Assembly: GCA_903925975.1 (NCBI GenBank)
Contig: CAIYHG010000041.1
Coordinates: 37,382-101,381 of the forward strand
Reading direction: 5' to 3'
From: an uncultured Acidobacteriia bacterium
GTDB lineage: Bacteria > Acidobacteriota > Terriglobia > Bryobacterales > Bryobacteraceae
DNA: 64,000 bases
Part shown: positions 9,571 through 17,948 of the stretch, one piece after another
Layout: every line of letters starts with the position of its first letter
Numbering within the stretch: position 1 is the first letter of the stretch
Made by a program: the position numbers and the translations under genes
The notes under the pieces: generated by a model
Database searches by the model: none
What the model was told of the DNA's origin: nothing
What the model saw: only the letters and a program-made list of their open reading frames with translations

Positions 9571-10899
9571 ATGCTCCACATGCCTCGAACCTACGTTCTG
9601 GCCATACTGGCCTTCTGCGGGACACTGGCAGCACAGCCGCCCCCGCCCGGGCCGGCGCAGCCGGTTCCTTCCCAATCGTTACGCCTCACGCTCGATGACG
9701 CGCTGACGCGCGCGCGGGCGCAGGCTCCGGCGCTCTACTCGGCGGAAATCGCCGCGCATGTAGCCCACGAAGACACCGTTCAGGCCAAAGCGGCCCTCCT
9801 GCCGAGCGTGAACTGGGAGAACCAGTTCATCTACACCCAGCCGAACGGAACGGAATCCGGCGTGTTCATTTCAAACGACGGAACTCACGTCTATAACAGT
9901 CAGGCAGTGGTGCATGGCGACCTATTCGCTCCATCGAAGAGAGCCGATTACCGGCGCGCCCAGGCCGCCGAAGCTTTGGCGCGGGCGAAGACGGAAGTTG
10001 CCGCACGCGGGTTGGCGGCCGTTGTCGTCCAGGGCTTCTACGCCCTGGTTTCGGCCCAACGGGAAGTGCTAAACGCGAGCCAGAGCCGGAAAGAAGCGCA
10101 GCAATTTCTCGATATCACCCAAAAGCAGGAAGCCGGCGGCGAAGTGGCCCACGCAGACGCCGTGAAGGCCGAGATTCTGGCGCAACAGCGCGCCAGAGAC
10201 GTGGAGAACGCGCAGTTGGCGTTTGACCAGGCCCGCCTCGCGTTGGGCGTGCTCCTGTTCCCGGATTATGGTCAGGAGTTCACCGCGGCCGACGATCTGG
10301 AAACTGCGCCTGCCCTACCGGGTTTGGACGAACTGCGGGTGAAGGCCGCGGCAAACAATCCTGATCTGCGCGCCGCGCAGGCGGCGGTGGAGATGCAGAC
10401 CCATGAATCGGCTTCCGCACGCGCGGCGCGGCTGCCGTCGCTTTCAGTGGATTACTTCTATGGCATCAACTCCAACCAGCTCGCGATTCGGGACAGCGAG
10501 GATTTCCGCCGCTTAGGCTCGTCGGTGTCCTTCCAGTTGGAAGTGCCGTTGTGGAACTGGGGCGCAAACCAGAGCCGCGTCCGCCAGGCCGAATGGAATC
10601 TGGTTCAGGCGCGCCGGGACTTGACCGTCACCCAGAGGCAACTCCTGGCGAGTTTCAATTCCTTCTACCGCGAGGCCGATACCGCAAGAATGCAAATGGC
10701 GTCATTGCGGCACTCGCTCGATCTTTCCACCGAGAGCCTCCGGCTGACCATGCTTGGATATCAGGCGGGTGAAGTGACCGCGCTTGAGGTCTCCGACGCG
10801 CAATCGACTTTGGCCGAAGCGCGGACGGCCTACGATCAGGGTTTGGTGCGCTATAGAACGGCGCTCGCCAATCTGCAAACCCTCACGGGAGCTTTTTAA
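9571..10899 (+). CDS. TolC-like outer-membrane efflux protein
   Basis: This 442-residue product is the outer-membrane channel of a tripartite pump. A signal peptide (MPRTYVLAILAFCGTLAAQ) and a proline-rich stretch are followed by two repeats of long alpha-helical segments, with LTLDDALTRARAQAP opening the first and RVRQAEWNLVQARRDL in the second, as in the OEP family. The frame is open further upstream, into the kinase gene, but the signal peptide fixes the start at the ATG at 9571 or at 9580. The stop overlaps the ATG of the next gene by one base. Confidence 0.9.
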   Translation: MLHMPRTYVLAILAFCGTLAAQPPPPGPAQPVPSQSLRLTLDDALTRARAQAPALYSAEIAAHVAHEDTVQAKAALLPSVNWENQFIYTQPNGTESGVFISNDGTHVYNSQAVVHGDLFAPSKRADYRRAQAAEALARAKTEVAARGLAAVVVQGFYALVSAQREVLNASQSRKEAQQFLDITQKQEAGGEVAHADAVKAEILAQQRARDVENAQLAFDQARLALGVLLFPDYGQEFTAADDLETAPALPGLDELRVKAAANNPDLRAAQAAVEMQTHESASARAARLPSLSVDYFYGINSNQLAIRDSEDFRRLGSSVSFQLEVPLWNWGANQSRVRQAEWNLVQARRDLTVTQRQLLASFNSFYREADTARMQMASLRHSLDLSTESLRLTMLGYQAGEVTALEVSDAQSTLAEARTAYDQGLVRYRTALANLQTLTGAF

Positions 10900-12233
10900 T
10901 GCAACTGACATTTACCAAGACCGCATTTATTGCCCTCGCGGCGGTGTTGCTCGCGGGCTGTTCCAAGCCGGCGGAAGAAGAGGCCGCTGAAGGGGCCGCG
11001 CCGGTACAGGTCGCGGCGGCCAAGCGCGAGACGATTCGCAGGCTGGTCGAAGCGGCGGCCGTCGTCTACCCCGTAGACCAGGCCAACGTGATGCCCAAGG
11101 TCAGCGCCGCAGTGCAGAAGTTTTATATCAACCGCGGCGATCACGTGAATCAGGGGCAGCTTCTGGCCACCCTCGAAAACCATGACCTCGTCGCGGCGCT
11201 TGCGGAGAGCAAGGGCCAACTCGCCGAGGCCGAAGCCAATCTGCTCGGCACGTCTGGAGCGGCGGTGCCGGAAGCGGTGGTGAAGGCGCAGACCGATGTC
11301 CAGGCGGCGCAGCAGCAATACGACGCTGCGCAGAAGCTCCTCGAAAGCCGCCAGGGCCTGTTCAAGCAGGGCGTGCTGGCCCGCAGGCAGGTGGACGAAG
11401 CCCAAGTCGCCTTCGCGCAAGCCAAAGCCCAGTTGGACGCGAACCAGGAACATCTGCGCGGGATGCAGGGCGCGGGCAAGGAGAGCCAGCTCGGCGTCGC
11501 GCAGGCGCAGGCGGATGCCGCGCGAGCGCATCTTGCGGCGGCCGAGGCGCAACTCGCCTATACCGAGATCCACAGCCCGATCATGGGCGTGATTTCAGAT
11601 CGCCCGCAGTATGCCGGCGAAATGGCGAGCCCGAGTACGCCGCTGTTCACGGTGATGGATATTTCGCGCATTGTGGCGCGCGCGAGCCTGCCCCAGGAGC
11701 AAGCCTCGCAGGTCAAAGTCGGGAACGCCGCGATGATCACTTTCCCGGGAGGCGATGAGCCGATTACGGGCAAAGTCACCGTGGTGAGTCCGGCGGCCGA
11801 CCCCGCCAGCACGACCATTCAGGTTTGGGTGGAAGCCGCGAACCCCGACGAAGCGTTGAAGCCTGGTATGAGCGTCCACGTGGCAATTGTGGCCGCCCAG
11901 ATTCCCAATGCGATCGTTGTGCCTGCGGCGGCCATTCTTCCGGCCGAAGAAGGCGGCACGGCGGTGGCTGTGGTGGACTCCAGTTCCACCGTGCACTTGA
12001 AACAAGTCACCACGGGAGCCCGTGACGGCGAGCGAATCCAGATTTTGGAGGGCGCGGCAGCGGGAGACAACGTGGTGGTAGTGGGCGGCATCGGACTCGA
12101 CGACGGCGCCAAGGTGCAGATCACCCCTGGTGAGGAGTCTTCCGACAAGGGCGAGGCCGACGACAAGGGCGCCGCCAAGGGCAAGGCCAACAGCAAGGCT
12201 AAGGCCGAGGACGACGAGGAAGACGACCAATGA
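10899..12233 (+). CDS. RND efflux periplasmic adaptor (membrane fusion) lipoprotein
   Basis: The 444-residue adaptor has a lipoprotein signal with lipobox LLAGC (Cys21), a biotinyl-lipoyl half-motif near residue 75 (NRGDHVNQGQLLATLENHD), a long coiled-coil hairpin at about 95-205 rich in Ala, Gln and Glu, the second half-motif (YTEIHSPIMGVIS), a beta-barrel domain, and a membrane-proximal domain. The C-terminal 40 residues are a highly charged Lys/Asp/Glu tail. It bridges the TolC-like channel and the inner-membrane pump. Both gene boundaries overlap their neighbours, so the three pump genes form one operon. Confidence 0.92.
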   Translation: MQLTFTKTAFIALAAVLLAGCSKPAEEEAAEGAAPVQVAAAKRETIRRLVEAAAVVYPVDQANVMPKVSAAVQKFYINRGDHVNQGQLLATLENHDLVAALAESKGQLAEAEANLLGTSGAAVPEAVVKAQTDVQAAQQQYDAAQKLLESRQGLFKQGVLARRQVDEAQVAFAQAKAQLDANQEHLRGMQGAGKESQLGVAQAQADAARAHLAAAEAQLAYTEIHSPIMGVISDRPQYAGEMASPSTPLFTVMDISRIVARASLPQEQASQVKVGNAAMITFPGGDEPITGKVTVVSPAADPASTTIQVWVEAANPDEALKPGMSVHVAIVAAQIPNAIVVPAAAILPAEEGGTAVAVVDSSSTVHLKQVTTGARDGERIQILEGAAAGDNVVVVGGIGLDDGAKVQITPGEESSDKGEADDKGAAKGKANSKAKAEDDEEDDQ

Positions 12234-15200
12234 AGGACGTACCCACCCTCGAACCGCAAGACCAGAGCGAACAACAGCATTGGACTGCGCGCTTTGGCAA
12301 GCCCATCATCTTCGTCATCCTGACTCTGGTGGCGATGGGGGCTTACATGGCCTTTTCCATCCCCGTTGCCGTGTTCCCGGAAACGGATTTCCCGCGCGTG
12401 GTGATCGGCGTCGACAACGGAGTGATGCCGATCGACCAGATGCTGGTGACCATCACGCGCCCCATCGAGGAAGCCGTGAACGAGGTGCAGGGCCTGGACC
12501 GCGTAACGTCGATCACCAGCCGGGGCGAGGCGGAAATCAACCTCTTCTTCGATTGGAACGTGGATATGTTCCGCACCCTGGAACTGGTGAACGCCGCCCT
12601 CGCGCGCGTGCAGGCTACGCTGCCCGCTACGGCCGAGATCCGCGCCAACCGCATGACCTTCGCGGCGTTCCCCATCATGGGGTTCAGCTTGACCTCTGAG
12701 ACCGTGCCGCAGACGCAGCTATGGGAACTCGCTACTTACCAGATGAAGCCCAGGCTGAACCGGATTAAGGGCGTCTCGACGGTGGTGGTACAGGGCAATC
12801 AAATCCCGGAATTCCAGGTGCAACCCGATCCGGCGAAACTGCTGCAGACGGAATCGACCGTCCCAGCCATTCTGGAGTCCATCGGGCGTAGCAACATGAT
12901 CGATTCTCCAGGCCTGATGGAAGCCAATCACCAGCTCATCCTGAGTCTGGTGAGCGGCCAGGCGCGAACGCCTGCGGAGATATCGAACATCGTGGTGAAA
13001 ACCACGGCGGCCGGCGCCCCTGTCCGTATCGGTGATATCGCTTCGGTCACGCCCTCCGTCGCCCCGGTCTATACCATCGTTCGGGCCAACCAGAAGCCCG
13101 CCGTGCTGCTCAACATCAACCGGCAGCCCGATAGCAATACGGTGGACGTGGCCCGAGGCGTCAACCAGGAAATCGAACTGATGCGCAAGGAACTGCCGAA
13201 GGGCATCGACCTGCGCTCGTTCTACGATCAATCCGACATCGTCAACGCCTCCATCGCCAGCGTGCGCGACGCTGTGGTGATCGGGCTGATACTGGCCTCG
13301 CTCATCATGGTGCTGTTCCTGCGGGATTGGGGCACTTCGCTGGTAGCCGGCCTGGTGATCCCGGCGACGATCGCCGTAACCTTTATCGCGCTCCGCCTGT
13401 TCCATCAGAACTTCGACATGATGACGTTGGGCGGCCTGGCCGCCGCCGTAGGGCTGGTAATTGACGACGCCATTGTGGTGGTGGAAAACATCGTGCTGCA
13501 CCGGGATGCCGGGCAGTCGCGCTCCCAGGCCATCCGCAACGCGATCGCGGAAATCCGCGTTCCCCTGGTGGGCTCCACAATAACGCCCATCGTCGTCTTT
13601 CTGCCGTTGATGGCAATCGGCGGCGTTACCGGCGTATTCTTCCGGGCGCTGGCATTCACGGTTGGCGCGGCCCTGCTGACGTCGCTGGTGCTGGCCCTCA
13701 CCTGGACTCCCACCTTGAGCCATCTGCTCATTCGGAAGCAGCGGGCGGGCGGGCACGGCGAGCGGCCGTTCGCGCCGCGCCTCATGCGCTTTTACGAAGG
13801 CTCTCTGAAGGGCGCGCTGGAACACCCGTTAGCCCTGGCAACCGGCTGCCTGGTACTGATCGGCGTTTCGTATTTCTGTTACCGCGCCATCGGTTCCGAC
13901 CTGCTGCCGACGCTCGACGAGGGCGGTTTCGTGGTGGATTACTTCACTCCGGCCGGCTCTTCGCTGGCTGACACCGACCGCATGGTCTCCCACATCGAGC
14001 GCATTCTGCAAGAGATCCCCGAAGTGGCCACCACGTCGCGGCGCACGGGCCTGGAACTGGGCCTCGCCGCCGTCACGGAGGCTAACCGCGGAGACATCTC
14101 CGTCCGCCTGAAAGCCGACCGCGAGCGCAGCACCGACGAGGTTATGTCCGAGGTGCGCGACAAGGTCGCGGCGGCGGAACCGGTGATGGATATCGAGCTC
14201 GTCATGAAGTTGGAAGATGAAATCGGCGATCTTTCGAACGAGCCCGAACCCATCGCCATCAAGCTCTTCTGTGAGGACCCAGCGGTTCTCAACGAATGGG
14301 CGCCGCGCGTGGGAGAAGCGATCGGGAAGATTCCGGGCGTGGTGGATGTTCTCAACGGAATCGAAGACACTATCAGCGGACCGGCCACCACGTTTCAGGT
14401 TGACCCGGTAGTGAGCGCCCGAGCCGGCTTCACGCCGGAAGAGGTTGAACTTGACGCCAGCGCGATCCTGCAGGGCGAGCCTGCCCCAACTCCGGTCGTG
14501 CTCAACGACCGCGTCTACAATATCCGCGTGCGCTTCCCCGATAGCACCCGCGCGTCGCTCGACGCGATACGTAACACGCTGCTAGTGAGCGGAACCGGAA
14601 AGACAGCCACGTTAGGCAGCCTCTCAACCATCACCGATACCCCCGGCCAGACCGAGATCCGCCGCGAGAACCTGCAAAGGGACGTGACGGTTACGGCACG
14701 GTTGGAAGGCGTGAACCTCGGAGCGGGAATCGAGAAGGTAAAAGCCACGCTCGACGCACTGCATATGCCCGCTTCCATTCGCATCGAGTTCGGCGGAGGC
14801 TACGCGGAACAGCAGAAATCGTTCGGCGACCTGGCGCTGGTTCTCGCCCTGGCCATCATCCTGGTCTTCACCGTCCTCTTGTTCGAATTCCGGGAATTCG
14901 CGGCGCCAATCGCCATTATCTGCTCCGCGATTCTTTCCACCTCGGGCGTGTTCGTGGGGTTGCTCGTTACCGGCTTGTCCTTCAATCTGGCCTCGTTCAT
15001 GGGCCTGATCATGGTCATCGGAATCGTGGCCAAGAACGGCATTTTGCTGCTCGACGCCGACCAGAAGTTCCGGCAGGCGGGGATTCCAGCCGAAGAGAGC
15101 ATGCTGCGGGCAGGCCACCGCCGGTTGCGCCCCATCATGATGACCGCCTTGGCTACCGTGGCTGGAATGCTTCCCCTAGCCTTGGCCTGGGGGGCCGGCG

Positions 15201-15328
15201 CGCAGATGCTGCAACCGCTGGCCGTCGCCGTGATTGGAGGCATCCTCGCCTCGATGGTGCTTTCGTTGATTGTCACTCCGGCCGTCTACTATTACATGGG
15301 CCGGAAAGGGGGGCCGCGTGAAGCGTAA
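12230..15328 (+). CDS. RND family efflux pump, inner-membrane permease
   Basis: At 1032 residues this is a full-length resistance-nodulation-division transporter. It has the N-terminal helix with FPETDFPRVV, a first porter domain, helices 2-6, a second porter domain and helices 8-12. The proton-relay aspartates are visible in AVGLVIDDAIVVVENI, which is typical of the multidrug (HAE1-like) branch and unlike the heavy-metal branch. It drives export of an unknown substrate with proton motive force. The ATG overlaps the adaptor stop as ATGA. The two-component genes just upstream suggest inducible expression. Confidence 0.93.
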   Translation: MKDVPTLEPQDQSEQQHWTARFGKPIIFVILTLVAMGAYMAFSIPVAVFPETDFPRVVIGVDNGVMPIDQMLVTITRPIEEAVNEVQGLDRVTSITSRGEAEINLFFDWNVDMFRTLELVNAALARVQATLPATAEIRANRMTFAAFPIMGFSLTSETVPQTQLWELATYQMKPRLNRIKGVSTVVVQGNQIPEFQVQPDPAKLLQTESTVPAILESIGRSNMIDSPGLMEANHQLILSLVSGQARTPAEISNIVVKTTAAGAPVRIGDIASVTPSVAPVYTIVRANQKPAVLLNINRQPDSNTVDVARGVNQEIELMRKELPKGIDLRSFYDQSDIVNASIASVRDAVVIGLILASLIMVLFLRDWGTSLVAGLVIPATIAVTFIALRLFHQNFDMMTLGGLAAAVGLVIDDAIVVVENIVLHRDAGQSRSQAIRNAIAEIRVPLVGSTITPIVVFLPLMAIGGVTGVFFRALAFTVGAALLTSLVLALTWTPTLSHLLIRKQRAGGHGERPFAPRLMRFYEGSLKGALEHPLALATGCLVLIGVSYFCYRAIGSDLLPTLDEGGFVVDYFTPAGSSLADTDRMVSHIERILQEIPEVATTSRRTGLELGLAAVTEANRGDISVRLKADRERSTDEVMSEVRDKVAAAEPVMDIELVMKLEDEIGDLSNEPEPIAIKLFCEDPAVLNEWAPRVGEAIGKIPGVVDVLNGIEDTISGPATTFQVDPVVSARAGFTPEEVELDASAILQGEPAPTPVVLNDRVYNIRVRFPDSTRASLDAIRNTLLVSGTGKTATLGSLSTITDTPGQTEIRRENLQRDVTVTARLEGVNLGAGIEKVKATLDALHMPASIRIEFGGGYAEQQKSFGDLALVLALAIILVFTVLLFEFREFAAPIAIICSAILSTSGVFVGLLVTGLSFNLASFMGLIMVIGIVAKNGILLLDADQKFRQAGIPAEESMLRAGHRRLRPIMMTALATVAGMLPLALAWGAGAQMLQPLAVAVIGGILASMVLSLIVTPAVYYYMGRKGGPREA

Positions 15329-15355
15329 CCTCTCCGATTTCCTAGGAGGAGATAT

Positions 15356-16342
15356 ATGAAGAAATTGCTCGGCATCGCGCTCATCGCGGGATGCGCATTC
15401 GCCGCCGAAGGCTACAAGCTGCTCGACAAATGGAAGGTCGGCGGCACAGGCGGTTGGGACTATCTGACTCTCGACCAGGCATCGCGGCGGCTATTCGCCT
15501 CCCACGGAAATCAGGTGGAGGTGATCGACGCCGATAAGGGAACCAAGATCGGCGTGATCCCCGATACGCAGGGGGTGCACGGGATCGCCGTCGCCAACGA
15601 TCTCGGCAAGGCGTTCATCACCGCAGGAAGAACCAGTTCATTGATCGTGGTCGATCTGAAGACCTTTGAGAAGACCGGCGAAGCCAAGACGGGGGCCAAC
15701 CCGGACTCGGTGTGCTATGAGCCCAAGACGCAACGCGCGTTCGTATTCAACAACGGCGCTACTACCGCGACGGTAATCGACGCCAAGACGCTGCAGACAA
15801 TCGCCACCATCGAGGTCGGCGAGGGACCCGAGTTCTGCCAGGTGGACGGCGCGGGCCACGTTTACGCCAACATCTCGGAAACTTCCGAAGTGGTCGAGAT
15901 TGATGCCGCCAAGCCGGCGGTAACGCGCCGGGCGGCGCTGAAGCCCGTTGAAGACCCATCCGGGCTGGCGATCGATGTCAAAGGCCAGAAGCTGTTCTCG
16001 GTCGGCGCCAACAAGATGATGGCGGTAACCGACATCGCCACTATGAAAGTGATCGCAACGCCGGCAGTTGGCGCTGGAACGGACGGAGCCGGTTTCGATA
16101 CCGAACTCGGTCTCGCCTTCAGCTCCAACGGTGGGGACGGAACCCTAACCATCGTGAAACTGGTGAACGGGAAGTACGAAGCCGTGGATACCGTGCCGAC
16201 CGCGCGCGGCGGGCGGACGATGTTTGTCGATCAGAAACTGCACAAGGTGTACATACCGACGGCGGAATACGGCGCGCCGGAAGGCCAGAAGCGCCCGGCG
16301 GCGCTGCCGGACACGTTCCAGATTCTGGTAATAGGGAAATAG
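15356..16342 (+). CDS. YncE-like secreted beta-propeller protein
   Basis: The 328-residue protein has a signal peptide (MKKLLGIALIAGCAFAAEG) and a series of about 40-residue repeats ending in patterns such as IDADKGTKIGVI and IDAKTLQTIATIEV, as in YncE-like seven-bladed propellers. Such proteins are periplasmic; their role is mostly unknown. A strong ribosome-binding site, AGGAGG, precedes the ATG. It starts 27 bases after the pump gene and may belong to the same transcript. A hairpin repeat holding an insertion sequence follows. Confidence 0.8.
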   Translation: MKKLLGIALIAGCAFAAEGYKLLDKWKVGGTGGWDYLTLDQASRRLFASHGNQVEVIDADKGTKIGVIPDTQGVHGIAVANDLGKAFITAGRTSSLIVVDLKTFEKTGEAKTGANPDSVCYEPKTQRAFVFNNGATTATVIDAKTLQTIATIEVGEGPEFCQVDGAGHVYANISETSEVVEIDAAKPAVTRRAALKPVEDPSGLAIDVKGQKLFSVGANKMMAVTDIATMKVIATPAVGAGTDGAGFDTELGLAFSSNGGDGTLTIVKLVNGKYEAVDTVPTARGGRTMFVDQKLHKVYIPTAEYGAPEGQKRPAALPDTFQILVIGK

Positions 16343-16409
16343 CAGCCAAAGTTGGGGCGGACGCCCTCGTCCGCGGCCACCGCCATCGCGTCAAGCCCAA
16401 GGAGCCACG

Positions 16410-16438
16410 CCCGATGTTGTGGGGCAGGCTATCCAGCC
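16410..16438. repeat. left arm of a palindromic intergenic repeat, cut by the IS
   Basis: CCCGATGTTGTGGGGCAGGC is the inverse, with a small gap, of the right arm that ends at 17931 (GCCTGCCCCACA then CCATCGGG). Removing the IS and one copy of its target duplication restores a continuous palindrome of about 110 bases. The last 12 bases (16427-16438) are the left copy of the target duplication. Confidence 0.75.
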
Positions 16439-16440
16439 CA

Positions 16441-16461
16441 ATGCCACTTAAATAGTGGCAT
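16441..16461 (-). terminator. hairpin over the IS end and transposase stop
   Basis: ATGCCACT (16441-16448) and AGTGGCAT (16454-16461) form a perfect 8-base stem with a 5-base loop. It overlaps the inverted repeat and the TAA stop of the transposase. It could block transcription or translation entering from outside, but there is no T-run, so intrinsic termination is uncertain. Confidence 0.4.
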
Positions 16462-17782
16462 CGGGGTCCTCCCTGCGGGCGGCGAATAGCTGACTGTGCC
16501 TCCAAGCCGCGCGCGGGTACGATCTTGGTTTCGTTCGTTTGGGGTGGGTCCCTTGGGCGGCTCTGTCGAGTATCGCCATGACCTCCCGTTGACAACTCGT
16601 GGCGTTGGACGCCGTTTGCAGTTTGTGCCAACGGGCATTCACTACATTCATCACGAACGAAAAACTGAGTTGCCGGGGAGACAAGCCGTGGCGTCGCGCC
16701 GCCAAGGCCATGATCGCGCGCACCAGATTGTAGGCCGCCACCGCCGTGAGCAATTCTTTCTCCATGGTGCTCTCGTTGCGCGCGGCGATATGATGCAGCC
16801 GGATGGTTCGTTTCAGGCTGCGCAGATCGGTTTCGATATTCCAACGCTCTCCATAGAGCGCCACCACCTCCTCCCTGGTCTCGCTCCCCGTAGTGAATAG
16901 GTGCAGCCATTCCCGCAATTTTCCACGCCCGATCCTCACGCTGATCAAACGGCCCGACACTGCCGCCCCCTGCGGCATTCCGCCTTGCCGCCGCCCGTCG
17001 AAGCGCGTGGGCGTCCATTGCACGGCGCGCTCGCCCTCCGCGCCGATCGGCTCACCCGCCAACTTGAGCGCGCGCGCCTCGGTCAGTCGCACAATCACTC
17101 CCAGGCCCCGCTGGCGAGCCGCCCACGCAATCGAAAAGATCCCGAAGTTGCGATCTCCCACCAATACCGAGTCGGTGGGAAGGGCATCCATCGCCTTCTC
17201 CGCCAGCATTTGTTCACTCACCGCAGCCGGTCCGTACATGGCTCCCCATTGCGGCTCTTCCGCCAACCCGGTCTCTAGCTCATGCAGCACCACGATGCGT
17301 AATACCGGCCAGTGTCCGCGCCCGTGCTGATTTACGGCAGGCGGATAAACCCGCCGCAATCCCGGGCTGGCTTCCAACTCCAGACTCGACCCATCCAGCA
17401 GATACGCCCTGCGCTTGCCTTCCGGATTCAGAATCTCGCGCAGCCGCAGAATCAGTTCCTTCGTCACTTTCTTGCATAATAGCTTCGGCAGCCGTTGGCG
17501 CGCGTGGCTATATCCTCCCGTCCTCCGCGAAATACACTTCCGTCGCAGGCGCGCTCCGCAGCTCAGCAGCGGGTCTGCCGCACCCGCTGAAAGCATCTCC
17601 ACGCTGGTGCTTAGCGTCCCTTTGGGCTGTAGCCACTGGTGGATCATCATCCAGATCACGACCGCCGCGGTATAAACGCAATCCCGCGTCTTCACGCGCA
17701 TTTGCTTCTGAAGGCACTCCACCACGGCACTCGAAATACAGCGCTGATACAAGCCCATGGCGTCGGAAGCGGTTTGGCTCAT
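16448..17782 (-). CDS. IS4-family DDE transposase
   Basis: The protein is 444 residues from the ATG at 17782; a TTG at 17800 would add six residues. The DDE catalytic residues appear as LLDGSSLE, VLVGDRNFG and the IS4 signature YGERWNIETDLRSLK (Y-x2-R-x3-E-x6-K). The frame is intact, so the enzyme may be active. The stop codon lies inside the left terminal repeat. It moves only its own element, and no passenger gene is present. Confidence 0.93.
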   Translation of the reverse strand: MSQTASDAMGLYQRCISSAVVECLQKQMRVKTRDCVYTAAVVIWMMIHQWLQPKGTLSTSVEMLSAGAADPLLSCGARLRRKCISRRTGGYSHARQRLPKLLCKKVTKELILRLREILNPEGKRRAYLLDGSSLELEASPGLRRVYPPAVNQHGRGHWPVLRIVVLHELETGLAEEPQWGAMYGPAAVSEQMLAEKAMDALPTDSVLVGDRNFGIFSIAWAARQRGLGVIVRLTEARALKLAGEPIGAEGERAVQWTPTRFDGRRQGGMPQGAAVSGRLISVRIGRGKLREWLHLFTTGSETREEVVALYGERWNIETDLRSLKRTIRLHHIAARNESTMEKELLTAVAAYNLVRAIMALAARRHGLSPRQLSFSFVMNVVNARWHKLQTASNATSCQREVMAILDRAAQGTHPKRTKPRSYPRAAWRHSQLFAARREDPDATI

Positions 17783-17839
17783 ATCTGAAACATAAGCCAA
17801 GTCTTACGTTTCGCAATGACGGTTATTTAAGTGGCATTG

Positions 17840-17931
17840 GGCTATCCAGCCTGCGGACCCGCTCTCCAGCGGGTCCAGCCGCCTGGAAAGGCGGCTGCAG
17901 GCAAGATTGCCTGCCCCACAAGACCATCGGG
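17840..17931. repeat. right part of the IS-interrupted palindromic repeat
   Basis: After the right target duplication come two perfect hairpins. The first is GGACCCGCT/AGCGGGTCC (17855-17876, 4-base loop), and the second is AGCCGCC/GGCGGCT (17877-17896, 6-base loop). The outer arm at 17907-17931 then pairs with 16410-16429. The structure resembles repetitive extragenic palindromes. It originally lay between the convergent yncE-like and nucleotidase genes, where it may have served as a bidirectional terminator or a REP-type repeat. Confidence 0.65.
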
Positions 17932-17948
17932 AACTAGGCTGCAGATCA

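Larger units (their letters stand above)
16439..17839 (-). mobile_element. complete IS4-family insertion sequence, 1401 bp
   Basis: Both ends carry the same 16-base inverted repeat, CAATGCCACTTAAATA at 16439-16454 and its complement at 17824-17839. The element is flanked by a perfect 12-base direct repeat, GGCTATCCAGCC, at 16427-16438 and 17840-17851. IS4-family elements usually make target duplications of about 9-13 bases, which fits. One transposase gene fills the element on the minus strand. Intact ends, an exact duplication and an open transposase frame point to a fairly recent insertion. Confidence 0.93.

Noticed and set aside
12719..13825. 368-codon frame opposite the RND permease
   Set aside because: Gln/His/Arg-rich shadow, no domain.
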